Assembly (NCBI RefSeq): GCF_017356015.1
Contig: NZ_JAFIQV010000018.1
Location: 1 to 39,336 of the forward strand
Direction: 5' to 3'
DNA from: Azospirillum sp. SYSU D00513
GTDB lineage: Bacteria; Pseudomonadota; Alphaproteobacteria; Azospirillales; Azospirillaceae
DNA length: 39,336 bases
Positions within the stretch are counted from its first letter, which is position 1, and the number at the start of each line of letters is the position of its first letter. A program made the translations under genes and the position numbers. Of the stretch, positions 1-7,528 are shown piece after piece. Below the pieces are notes generated by a model that saw nothing but the letters and a program-made list of their open reading frames with translations, had not been told where the DNA came from and searched no databases.

Positions 1-29
1 TACTTTTCCCGCTGCGCGTCTGTCCACAT
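1..29 (-). CDS. IS5-family transposase, N-terminal fragment cut by window edge
   Basis: Only the first nine to ten codons are in the window, reading leftward and beginning MWTDAQREK. A perfect AGGAGG Shine-Dalgarno (38-43) sits 8 nt before the ATG. Many IS5-family transposases begin MWT(D/E) followed by a short basic stretch, and the IS-like end at about 86 supports this. The rest of the gene lies outside the window, so the family call rests on the start motif and context. It could be an unrelated gene. Confidence 0.5.
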
Positions 30-86
30 CGTCCACTCCTCCTGCCGTCACCAACAGGCAGAAGCAGGTTTCAGTCAAACAGGCTC
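1..86 (-). mobile_element. Terminal part of an IS5-family (IS1031-like) insertion sequence
   Basis: Read leftward from position 86, the DNA starts GAGCCTGTTTGACTG, which resembles the termini of IS5-family (IS1031-group) elements. It leads after about 57 bp into a transposase-like start codon with a strong ribosome binding site. The three bases next to the end (87-89, TCA) fit the TNA target of the IS1031 group. The other end, the second target copy and most of the transposase are outside the window. The insertion lies just downstream of the hairpin that ends the metal operon. Confidence 0.5.
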
Positions 87-98
87 TCAGTTGGCTAG

Positions 99-123
99 CC
101 CTGCGCAGACAGACTGCGCAGGG
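99..123 (-). terminator. Perfect hairpin downstream of the leftward metal operon
   Basis: CCCTGCGCAG (99-108) and CTGCGCAGGG (114-123) form a perfect 10-bp stem with a 5-nt loop, 13 nt past the stop of the anchor-protein gene. No U-run follows on the minus strand, so it may terminate poorly or mainly protect the 3' end. Confidence 0.6.
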
Positions 124-135
124 CCAGGCTCTTCG

Positions 136-867
136 TTACATCACGCGCTTGAAGCTCGAGTAATCGCCGCTGGCGCGCAGTTTGATGGTGACCGGCTGGC
201 TGCCGCGGTTGCGCCAGAACCAGCCATGATTGCCATCGAAGGCCGCGGTGATTTCGCCCTCGTCCTTGGCGGCGCCGCGGCCCTTGTTGTAGCTGTGCGT
301 CTTGTTCGGCGCGTCGCTCGGCTCCCCATGGGTGTCGAAGTTCACGACCCCGCCTTCGGCCGTCCAGGCGAAGCTGGTCTTCGCACCCTTCTTCATCGCA
401 ACCTTGACCTCGGCCCCCTGACCGGGAGACAGCGTGAGCGACATTTCGTCCGACTTCGCTGCCTCGGCGACGGTCGTCACCGCGGCTGTAACTTCAGGGG
501 ACGCAGGCACCACCATCGCCGCATGCGCGGACGGCACCACCAAGCCGGCCAAGCGGGACAGGAAGGCGTCTGTAGCTTCCGAGCGCTGGTCCGGCGCGGC
601 GGTCGCCGGCGCCGGCGTCGGGGGCGCAGCGCCTTCCTTGGCTGCGCGTTCGTCCGCCTCCGCCTCCTCGGCGAGCGTGGCCTTGATCTCCCCCATCTCG
701 GTCAGGCCAAGCACGCGGCCCACTCCGGTGGGGTCGATGCCGTATTCGGCCGGAAGCACGGTCGTGACCAACAGCACCGCAGCGGTCACGGCCGCTATCA
801 CCGTTGAGCGCAGCAGTTGCCCGGAGGTCGGGAGATCCGCCTGGGCGGGGATTTTCGTGTTGTACAT
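136..867 (-). CDS. Single-pass membrane-anchored protein, GOLD-like C-terminal domain (transmembrane anchor protein)
   Basis: A protein of 243 residues. The ATG at 867 is chosen because AAGGA lies 8 nt upstream; an in-frame ATG at 876 has nothing comparable. Residues 1-17 are polar, about 18-40 form one hydrophobic helix, and about 50-125 are Ala/Glu/Pro-rich and probably disordered. The C-terminal 100 residues form a beta-rich domain containing HGWFWRN, reminiscent of p24/GOLD-type domains. Such proteins are usually annotated only as transmembrane anchor protein and often sit beside HupE-like genes. It is the last gene of the leftward unit, 14 nt after hupE. A role in assembling or scaffolding a periplasmic metal-handling complex is inference. 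Confidence 0.8.
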   Translation of the reverse strand: MYNTKIPAQADLPTSGQLLRSTVIAAVTAAVLLVTTVLPAEYGIDPTGVGRVLGLTEMGEIKATLAEEAEADERAAKEGAAPPTPAPATAAPDQRSEATDAFLSRLAGLVVPSAHAAMVVPASPEVTAAVTTVAEAAKSDEMSLTLSPGQGAEVKVAMKKGAKTSFAWTAEGGVVNFDTHGEPSDAPNKTHSYNKGRGAAKDEGEITAAFDGNHGWFWRNRGSQPVTIKLRASGDYSSFKRVM

Positions 868-881
868 GGATGTCATCCTTG

Positions 882-1622
882 TCAGGAGGCGACGGCCCAA
901 CCGGTCAGCTGATATCCGATCAGCATGAACCCGGCGGTCATCATCGCTACGTTGGCGGTATAGGCGTGGCGCCGGAACCCGGCGCTGCGGCGCCAGTAGC
1001 TCATGGCGATGAGGATGGCCGACAGCGCGAGCAGTTGGCCGATCTCGACACCGACGTTGAAGGCGAGAAGGTTCGGCAGGAGGCCGTCCGGGGCGATATC
1101 GAATTCCTGGATCTTGGTCGCGAGCCCGAACCCGTGGAACAGACCGAAGACCAAGGTCGCCACCTTCGTGTTCGGCTGGACGCCGAACCAGCGCTGGTAA
1201 GCGCCGAGGTTGTCGAGCGCCTTGTAGACGACCGAGAAGCCGATGATGGCGTCGATCAGGTAGGCGCTGACGTGCATGTCGAGGAACACGCCCAGGAGCA
1301 TCGTGGTCGAATGCCCCAAGGCGAACAGGCTGACGTAGAGCCCAATGTCCTTGAGGCGGTAAAGGAAGAAGATGACCCCAAACAGGAAGAGGAGGTGATC
1401 GTACCCCGTCACCATGTGCTTGGCGCCGAGGTATGCGAAGGGAATGAGGTGGGTGCCCGTGATCTCCTGGATGTAGCCCTTGTCCCCCTGCGTCACGCTG
1501 TGCGCGAGCGCGTCAGGGTTGGTAAAGGCAAGCAGCAGGAAAGTGGCCACGAGGGCAAGGAGCGCGGTTCGCGAGCGCATGAGCAGCGCGCGTGACCGGA
1601 CTCCGTGCAGAGGTCCGTTCAT
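882..1622 (-). CDS. HupE/UreJ-family membrane protein, probable nickel/cobalt transporter
   Basis: A protein of 246 residues with an N-terminal signal-like hydrophobic stretch ending near ALAHS, then about six membrane helices. Family landmarks are visible: a GYDHLLFLFG block, GHSTTMLL, LVFGLFHGFGLA and FNVGVEIGQL; His, Asp and Glu in these helices would line a metal path. HupE/UreJ proteins are Ni/Co permeases linked to hydrogenase or urease, but no such enzyme is nearby. Next to a metal-sensing repressor and an exporter, a role in metal movement during resistance is more likely. The ATG at 1622 was chosen; the ATG at 1580 is a credible alternative giving a shorter leader. Neither has a strong ribosome binding site. 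Confidence 0.8.
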   Translation of the reverse strand: MNGPLHGVRSRALLMRSRTALLALVATFLLLAFTNPDALAHSVTQGDKGYIQEITGTHLIPFAYLGAKHMVTGYDHLLFLFGVIFFLYRLKDIGLYVSLFALGHSTTMLLGVFLDMHVSAYLIDAIIGFSVVYKALDNLGAYQRWFGVQPNTKVATLVFGLFHGFGLATKIQEFDIAPDGLLPNLLAFNVGVEIGQLLALSAILIAMSYWRRSAGFRRHAYTANVAMMTAGFMLIGYQLTGWAVAS

Positions 1623-1677
1623 CGTCAGGATTCCGGTGTTCGTGCTTGGAACGGCCGCGCCTAAGGCAACGGCATGG

Positions 1678-2076
1678 TCACGTAGCGGCGCCGGACCGTG
1701 GAGGACGGTCGAGGAAATAGAGGGGCTCGCCGTGTTCCGCCCAGGACGCCCCACCTTGCCAGGCGGCCCGCGCGGCGACGGTGAACATAGCCGGTGCTGC
1801 GACAAAGCTCATGGCCACATGGGAGTGATCCGCGGGATTGTGGCCATGGACAGGATCGGAATGCGGCTCCTCGCCCGGATCCTCGTCATGGACGTGACCC
1901 TCATGGACGTGATCCTCGTCCAAGCCCACGGCAGCACCATGATCCGCGTCCGCGGCAGCCAAGACCATGCCGGGCCCGTGGGAGGAGATGCTGTGGTTCC
2001 CCCACGACAGCATGCCCAGCATGACCGCCAAGGCGGTCATCAGGCGCAGGCCAGTCATGAGCAATGTTTTCGACAT
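1678..2076 (-). CDS. Small His/Asp-rich membrane or periplasmic protein of the metal cluster
   Basis: A protein of 132 residues beginning MSKTLLMTGLRLM. One hydrophobic segment (about 8-26) is followed by a His/Asp/Glu-rich stretch (about 35-85, with repeated DHxH and HVHDED patterns), a short apolar segment and a tail ending PLYFLDRPPR. The family is not recognised with certainty. The acidic/His composition is typical of periplasmic metal-buffering domains in Co/Ni/Zn resistance clusters. It is the first gene of the leftward unit, 55 nt before hupE. An in-frame ATG further upstream (2181) would run translation through a predicted operator and is disfavoured. Confidence 0.65.
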   Translation of the reverse strand: MSKTLLMTGLRLMTALAVMLGMLSWGNHSISSHGPGMVLAAADADHGAAVGLDEDHVHEGHVHDEDPGEEPHSDPVHGHNPADHSHVAMSFVAAPAMFTVAARAAWQGGASWAEHGEPLYFLDRPPRSGAAT

Positions 2077-2136
2077 GAGGGTCGGGATCGTGGGGACCTG
2101 TTCGCATTCACCGGGCACCCGAAGGCACCGGCACGG

Positions 2137-2155
2137 TATCCCCTCCGGGGGGAAG
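2137..2155. promoter_or_regulatory. Putative CsoR/RcnR-family operator, site A
   Basis: TATCCCCTCCGGGGGGAAG is a C-tract/G-tract site flanked by A/T, about 60 bp before the leftward unit. It aligns with site B at 2238-2260 as TAT(C/G)CCCTCC(G/C)GGGGGA. G/C tracts framed by A/T-rich arms are the known operator style of CsoR/RcnR/FrmR repressors. Confidence 0.55.
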
Positions 2156-2214
2156 CTGTAAACTGCCAGCTGCATCCCCACGGCTGCCGAACTCAGACGG
2201 ATAGCAGCGCCACA

Positions 2215-2220
2215 TATGAT
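2215..2220 (+). promoter_or_regulatory. Candidate -10 box of the nreA-nreB transcript
   Basis: TATGAT matches the sigma-70 -10 consensus at five of six positions. The -35 region about 17 bp upstream is poor, as expected for a regulated promoter. The predicted start, near 2227, puts operator B just downstream in the leader. Confidence 0.4.
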
Positions 2221-2237
2221 TGGAGGGGAGAGCTTGC

Positions 2238-2260
2238 CCTATGCCCTCCCGGGGGATAGG
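2238..2260. promoter_or_regulatory. Putative CsoR/RcnR-family operator, site B
   Basis: CCTAT and ATAGG are perfect inverted arms enclosing a CCCTCCC/GGGGG core. The site ends 9 bp before the repressor's ATG, so binding would block its own operon. It shares the core with site A about 100 bp away, giving one site per divergent unit. Confidence 0.6.
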
Positions 2261-2269
2261 TTCGCTCAC

Positions 2270-2539
2270 ATGACCAAGCATTCTTCCCATCCCGAGATCA
2301 TCAAGCGCCTCAAGCGCGCGGAAGGCCACCTGCGTGGCATCGTCGAGATGATCGAGGGGGAGCGCTCCTGCCTCGACATCGCTCAGCAGCTTCATGCGGT
2401 CGAGAGCGCCGTGCGCGCCGCGAAAAAAACGCTCATCCACGACCACCTCGACCATTGCCTCGACCACGCCATGGGCGAACCCGGGCAGGACGGCAAAGCG
2501 GCTGCCCGGGAGTTCAAGGAGATCACCAAATATCTCTGA
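2270..2539 (+). CDS. nreA: CsoR/RcnR/FrmR-family metal-sensing repressor, NreA-like
   Basis: A protein of 89 residues, all helical. The ATG at 2270 gives the usual family length; a longer upstream reading would overlap the operator. Cys34, His59 and Cys63 fall at the X, Y and Z ligand positions of the family with the spacing of CsoR (25 and 29 residues after the first Cys). The RcnR-specific N-terminal His is not exactly at its position, although His4 and His7 are close. The block SCLDIAQQLHAVE and the ending FKEITKYL match my memory of NreA-type regulators next to NreB exporters. It is 44 nt upstream of the exporter gene, so metal binding should derepress both. The metal could be Ni, Co or Cu(I); context favours Ni/Co. 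Confidence 0.85.
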   Translation: MTKHSSHPEIIKRLKRAEGHLRGIVEMIEGERSCLDIAQQLHAVESAVRAAKKTLIHDHLDHCLDHAMGEPGQDGKAAAREFKEITKYL

Positions 2540-2583
2540 CCTAGCTGGGTTAGGCACCTCACAGACACCCCGAGAGGTTGCCC

Positions 2584-3978
2584 ATGTTCTCCCCATTGGC
2601 CAACCGGACCTACCGTCACCTGTTCCTGGCGCAGGTCATCGCCCTTATCGGCACGGGCCTCCTGACGGTCGCGCTGGGCCTGCTCGCCTATGACTTGGGC
2701 GGTGCTCAGGCGGGAGCGATCCTGGGCACGGCCTTGGCGATCAAAATGGTGGCCTACGTCGGCATCGCGCCGGTGGTGGGCGCTTTCGCCGACCGACTGC
2801 CCCGGCGTGCCTTTCTGGTCGCCATGGACCTGGTCCGCGCGGTCATCGCGCTGAGCCTGCCCTTCGTCACCGAGGTCTGGCAGGTCTACGTCCTCATCTT
2901 CGTGCTCCAGTCGGCGTCCGCAGCGTTCACGCCGACGTTCCAGGCCACCATCCCGGACGTGCTGCCCGATGAGGCCGAGTACACCAAGGCGCTTTCCCTG
3001 GCCCGCCTCGCCTACGACCTCGAAAGCCTCGCCAGTCCGACACTCGCCGCTGCCCTGCTGACCGTGGTCAGCTACCACGACCTGTTCGCCGGGACGGTGG
3101 CCGGCTTTCTGGGATCGGCTTTGCTGGTCCGCGCCGCCCTCCTCCCCAAGGCTGCGCCCGCGGAGCGACGGGGCGGTGTCTACGAGCGGACCACACGCGG
3201 TATCCGAATTTACGTGAAGACGCCGCGACTGCGTGGCCTGTTGGCGCTCAACGGCGCCGTTGCCGCCGCCGGTGCCATGGTCATCGTGAACACCGTGGTC
3301 CTCGTCCGCGGCGCTCTAGGCGGTACCGAGAGCGATGTTGCCGTCGTCCTGGCCGCCTACGGCACCGGTTCGATGGCAGTAGCCTTCCTGCTCCCACGCC
3401 TGCTCAAGCGCCTGTCCGACCGTTCCGTCATGCTCTTGGGAGCTTGGCTGCTCGCAGCAGGAACTCTGGTAATGGCGGCTCTCATTGGGGGAGGCGCTCT
3501 GTCAGGGCATTTGGCCGCAGCCTTGCCTCTGCTGCTGCCGGTGTGGTTCGTGCTCGGGGCCGCGAACGCAGCCGTATCGACACCCTCGGGAAGGCTGCTG
3601 CGACGCTCCGCTCAGGCTGAGGATCGCCCCGCGCTGTTTGCGGCCCAATTCGCGCTCAGCCATGCCTGTTGGCTGGTTGCGTATCCCCTCGCGGGCTGGC
3701 TTGGCTCGGAAGCCGGTCTTGAGGTTGCCTTCGCCGTGCTGGGCACCCTGGCGGCGGTCTCAACGGCTCTGGCGGCGCGCCTGTGGCCGTCAGGCAACCT
3801 GGTCGAAGTCGAGCATTGCCATGAGGCTCACAGCCACGACCACATGCACGTTCATGACGAGCACCACCAGCATGATCATGAGGGGTGGGAAGGGCCGGAG
3901 CCGCACGCCCATCCGCACCGGCACGGAGTTCTCCGTCACCGGCATGCGCTCGTTATCGATCAACATCATTCCCATTAG
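2584..3978 (+). CDS. nreB: MFS metal exporter with His-rich C-terminal tail, NreB-like
   Basis: A protein of 464 residues. The ATG at 2584 has GAGAGG 6 nt upstream. About twelve membrane helices fill residues 10-400, with the MFS loop signature near AFADRLPRRAF. From about residue 406 to the end the tail carries roughly 20 histidines with Asp and Glu, typical of NreB-type nickel-resistance exporters, where the tail binds metal in the cytosol. It is co-transcribed with the NreA-like repressor. Expected activity is proton-driven export of Ni(II), perhaps also Co(II). A general MFS drug exporter is less likely given the tail and neighbours. Confidence 0.8.
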   Translation: MFSPLANRTYRHLFLAQVIALIGTGLLTVALGLLAYDLGGAQAGAILGTALAIKMVAYVGIAPVVGAFADRLPRRAFLVAMDLVRAVIALSLPFVTEVWQVYVLIFVLQSASAAFTPTFQATIPDVLPDEAEYTKALSLARLAYDLESLASPTLAAALLTVVSYHDLFAGTVAGFLGSALLVRAALLPKAAPAERRGGVYERTTRGIRIYVKTPRLRGLLALNGAVAAAGAMVIVNTVVLVRGALGGTESDVAVVLAAYGTGSMAVAFLLPRLLKRLSDRSVMLLGAWLLAAGTLVMAALIGGGALSGHLAAALPLLLPVWFVLGAANAAVSTPSGRLLRRSAQAEDRPALFAAQFALSHACWLVAYPLAGWLGSEAGLEVAFAVLGTLAAVSTALAARLWPSGNLVEVEHCHEAHSHDHMHVHDEHHQHDHEGWEGPEPHAHPHRHGVLRHRHALVIDQHHSH

Positions 3979-4229
3979 CCCCGGCGAGGCTGAAGCGCCG
4001 TGGTCCATCCTGACGAACGAGGAGAAACATCTCTGCTGCCGTCCGGCGGACGAACGTGCCTTCATTGAATGACCGGCTTGCGGTGCGCCAACAAAGCATG
4101 CCGGCGAAGCCGCCCTTATCCTCCACCGCGTGCACCACCCCGAGGTGCCGCTGAACCTGGCCGACGCCGAGGTCACGCGCTGGACGATCGGACGCACGGC
4201 TCATTGACCGAGGCTGGAAACGGCTGAGC
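3979..4229. other. Gap between nreB and the dmeF remnant
   Basis: 251 bp without a supportable gene. Short open frames exist on both strands but none has a good start or a recognisable product. It may hold decayed coding sequence, in keeping with the broken gene that follows. Confidence 0.4.
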
Positions 4230-4640
4230 ATGCACACCATGGACCGTTGGCGGCACGACCGCATCTTCGGCCAGGATCGACCTGCCGCAGGTGAACGCCG
4301 GACCCTGGTTGTCGTCGCAATCACCGCAATCACCGCAATCACATTGGTGAACGCAGCGAGCGTCTTCATCCTCGCTGCCCGAGGTCATGGCCATGGTCAC
4401 GCGCATCATGACCATCACGAGCATGGGCACGTTCATGAGGACCACAATCTCCGGTCCACCTATCGGCACGTCATGGCGGACGCGCGGACCCCGGTTCTGG
4501 CCTTCGCGGCGCTCCTCGTTTCCAGGTGCCTGGGGGCAACTTGGCTCGACCCCGTGATAGGGGCGTAGGCGCTTTGCTTGTGGCCAACTGGTCCCGCGGG
4601 CTTCTCGGCAGCACCAAGAACACGAATTTGATGCTGCTGC
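4230..4640 (+). pseudogene. dmeF: Remnant of dmeF, cation diffusion facilitator (Co/Ni exporter)
   Basis: The start is DmeF-like: MHTMDRWRHDRIFGQD, then ERRTLVVVAIT. The frame then jumps to the middle of the family, VNAASVFILAARGHGHGH, a His loop and HNLRSTYRHVMADA, up to LDPVIGA and a stop at 4566-4568. About 100 residues with the first transmembrane helices and their metal-site aspartates are missing. Homology continues past the stop in the +1 frame (GVGALLVANWSRGLLGSTK), so there is a frameshift as well. A triple repeat of the nonamer AATCACCGC at the deletion joint suggests slippage or recombination. The gene cannot encode a working CDF transporter. Confidence 0.8.
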
Positions 4641-4714
4641 GAAGTCGGAGCCGTCATCTTTGGACTGTATTCTTCCAGCCGGGAACGGCCGCCGCGCCGT
4701 CCGGTCCGGAGATG

Positions 4715-7213
4715 TCAGCGCGGCTTCAGCACCTCGACCACCTGGACATGGCCCTGGAGAGCGCCGAGGGTGAGGGCGGAGTTGCCGTCATTGTCCATGC
4801 GGTAGGGGTTGGCGCCGCGCTCCACCAGCATGCGCACGATGCGCTCATGGCCGTTGTTGGCGGCGTACATCAGGGAGGTCCAGCCATGGCCGGTCGCCCG
4901 GTCCACGGTGACGCCCCGGTCGAGCAGCGCCTTGACCACCCCGGCATGGCCGCGGGCCGCCGCCGCCATCAGCGCGGTCTTGCCGTCGGCGTTGGTGGCG
5001 TCCAGGTCGGCCCCGGCGTCGGCCAGCGCGCGGACGACGTCCTCATGGCCGCCCCAGGCGGCGTACATGACCGCCGTCGCACCGTCGCCGGTGCGCAGGT
5101 CGGTGCGGGCACGTTTCTGCAGCAGGGTCCGCACGGCCTCGGTCATGCCCTGTTCGGACGCCAGCATCAGCAGGCTCTTGCCGTCGCCCACCCGCGCGTT
5201 GGGGTTGGCGTTGCTCCCGTTCAGCAGGTCGCGCAGCGCCGCCGGCTGGCGCAGCAAGGCGATGGCGGCTTCGCGGGACTCCAGTCCCGGCTTCACGGAC
5301 GTGCCGCTCTGCGCCTCGGCCTCGCGCTTGTCGGAGGTCTCGATGCGCTCGCGCAGCTCGTCCTTGCTCGGCGCCACGATCAGGGCGCGCTCGTAGAAGT
5401 GGCGGGCATTGCCGAAGTCGCCGCGCTGCTCGGCGAACGAGGCCCAGCGCCGGTAGGTGGACTCCATGGAGGCCAGAAGCTCCTGGATCTCCGGCGCGTT
5501 CGGCGACAGGGCGCGCAGGCGCCGCACCGTCTCGTAGGCGTTGTCGCCGGCCGGGGTGGTCAGGTGCTTCGCGGCGATCTGGCGGCGCGCCTCCTCGACC
5601 AGCGCGCGGACCCGCTCGGCCTCCGCCGGGTCACCGGCATCGCCGGAGCCCTGCGGCTCGGCCGGGGGCAGCCCGCCGGCGTTGGGCGGGTCCTCCAGCG
5701 GCGGCAGCACGGCGGTGCTGGTCTCGGGCGAGTTGGTGTCGAGCTCCGCCGGGCCTTCCGCTCCGTTGCCGGAACCGGCCATGCCGCCCGCCGTGCTGCC
5801 TGCCAATCCACCGGCGGCACCGCGATCCGGCTGCGTGGCGGGCGGGGGGGGCGGCAGGGCGGCGACCGTGGCGGGCGGCTCGGCACGCGGCGGCGTGTAG
5901 CCGTTCGGGGCGGACCCGTTCGTGCCGGCCGCGTTCATGCCGGTTCCGTTCGAAGCCTCGCCCGGCAGGCCGGTCCCGCCGGGCCGGTTCGGCAGCACGG
6001 CGACGGGGCTGCGCAAGGGGTCGAAGCCCGGCACGCGCCCGTTCGCCGCCCCGGCGTTGGCGGACGGGTTGGCTTCAGGGGTGGCGAAGGGGTTGCCGAT
6101 GTTCTGGTCGGCGAAGGCGCGCACGCCGTTCCAGCCGTCCCGCAGCGCGGCGGCTGGCCGCTCCACCAGGGGCGAGTCCGGCATGGTCAGGGCGACGCCG
6201 GTCCCCGCCAGCACCAGCGTGGTCAGGGCGACGCCGGCCAGCAGGGCGGGGCTCAGGCGGCGGCGCGGCGGTGGTGCTGCCCAGCCGCTGTTGTCCGGCG
6301 GCGGCCAGCCCGCGTCGATCCGCGCGAAGTCGGGATCGGCACCCGCTGCCGCGCCCGCCATCGCGCCGGGGGGCACGCCGTCGTTGGCCGGGCGGCGGAA
6401 CTCCTGCTGGAAGCGGGGCATCTCCGGCTCGCCCGGTTCCGGGATCGGCTCGCCGCGCTGCCGGACCGGCTCCAGCCGGTGCGGGTCCCGGCGTCCGGGC
6501 TCCGCGCGGTCGAAATCCGGCGGTCCGGCCTCGTTCCGGTCATGCTCCCGCGCGGGACCGCGGTTCATCGGGCGGACGACGGTGGGCGTGTCCTTCGCGC
6601 TCAGAACAGGGTTGGCCGACAGGCCGATGGCCGGGCTGACCGACGGGGTCGCACCGGGCGCCAGCCGGTAGATGACGCCGCTTTCGCGCACCGCCGGGGC
6701 CAGTTCCGGGGCCGCGAGCATGCGCTCCAGCTCCGGCGTGCCGCAGAGCAGGACCTGGAGGGAGCGGCCGGCCGGCGTCTCGGACTGGCTGAGATCGACG
6801 AGGTCGCTCAGCGTGGCGACCGCCAGGAGCTGCGCCTGCTCGACCGCCAGCAGGCCATAGCCGGCAAGGTCGAGCCGTTCCTCCAGCTCGCCGATCAGCG
6901 TCTCGAAATCGCGCTCCTCCTCCGACGGCAGGACACCGTCGCCGGCCTCGGCGATCAGCTCCTCCACCTGCGCTCCGGTCCGTGCGGCCACCGGCAGGAC
7001 CAGCGCGCCGTCCGAGGCGACATGCTCCAGGAGATGCCCGAACACGCCGGCACGGCCCGTGCCGGCATCGCCGACGAGCACCAGAAGGCGCTTGCGCGCG
7101 AGCAGCGCCAGCAGGAGGCCGTCATAGACCTCCCTCTGGTCCGGGCGCAGCGAGGCCGTCGGGGTGCGCGGCGTGGACGAGGCGGGCTTCGGTGCGTTGC
7201 GATCCATGGGCAT
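4715..7213 (-). CDS. Membrane pseudo-ATPase: degraded ExeA-like AAA domain, TM helix, TPR-like and ankyrin repeats
   Basis: A protein of 832 residues (start MPMDRN; the ATG at 7207 is equally possible). Residues 20-190 resemble the ExeA/GspA AAA domain, but the P-loop reads GDAGTGRAG (48-56) with Lys to Arg and Ser/Thr to Ala. The Walker B region reads LLAVEQAQ (121-128) where LLxxDEAQ is expected. The following LLCGTPEL resembles the ExeA strand-plus-sensor segment. Residues 190-318 are charged and Pro-rich, 320-343 form one membrane helix, and 350-530 are Pro/Gly/Asn/Ala-rich. Residues 555-630 are TPR-like, and 655-832 hold about five ankyrin repeats. The likely topology is ATPase-like domain inside, repeats in the periplasm. 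Partner and function are unknown. Confidence 0.85.
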   Translation of the reverse strand: MPMDRNAPKPASSTPRTPTASLRPDQREVYDGLLLALLARKRLLVLVGDAGTGRAGVFGHLLEHVASDGALVLPVAARTGAQVEELIAEAGDGVLPSEEERDFETLIGELEERLDLAGYGLLAVEQAQLLAVATLSDLVDLSQSETPAGRSLQVLLCGTPELERMLAAPELAPAVRESGVIYRLAPGATPSVSPAIGLSANPVLSAKDTPTVVRPMNRGPAREHDRNEAGPPDFDRAEPGRRDPHRLEPVRQRGEPIPEPGEPEMPRFQQEFRRPANDGVPPGAMAGAAAGADPDFARIDAGWPPPDNSGWAAPPPRRRLSPALLAGVALTTLVLAGTGVALTMPDSPLVERPAAALRDGWNGVRAFADQNIGNPFATPEANPSANAGAANGRVPGFDPLRSPVAVLPNRPGGTGLPGEASNGTGMNAAGTNGSAPNGYTPPRAEPPATVAALPPPPPATQPDRGAAGGLAGSTAGGMAGSGNGAEGPAELDTNSPETSTAVLPPLEDPPNAGGLPPAEPQGSGDAGDPAEAERVRALVEEARRQIAAKHLTTPAGDNAYETVRRLRALSPNAPEIQELLASMESTYRRWASFAEQRGDFGNARHFYERALIVAPSKDELRERIETSDKREAEAQSGTSVKPGLESREAAIALLRQPAALRDLLNGSNANPNARVGDGKSLLMLASEQGMTEAVRTLLQKRARTDLRTGDGATAVMYAAWGGHEDVVRALADAGADLDATNADGKTALMAAAARGHAGVVKALLDRGVTVDRATGHGWTSLMYAANNGHERIVRMLVERGANPYRMDNDGNSALTLGALQGHVQVVEVLKPR

Positions 7214-7528
7214 TCGTTGCACAAGCCGTTGAGGTGATGGGTGGGGCCATGCGCCCGGTCCAGCCCGCCCCCGCCGGCGGATGGATCCGGCGGCGGCGGG
7301 ATGTTCCGGGCACACGGTGCTCCCTATTCTTGAGTCTAGTGATCGACCGCCGGCATGCGACGGTGCAAAGGGGAGGCTGATCGCGCTCTTATGGAGAGGT
7401 GCGCCTTTCGGATCCGCTGGTCGGGGTGCGCGGCTGCGGGTATAGGGTAATCCGACTTGGCCCGGCGGGGTCGTTCCGTGTGCGGAACGGCCGTGGCCGG
7501 GCAGGATTTCCAGCAAGGCAGGACGCGC
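7214..7528. other. Divergent intergenic region
   Basis: About 315 bp between two divergently read genes; it must hold both promoters. I see no clear -35/-10 pair, hairpin or conserved motif beyond high GC. Confidence 0.4.
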
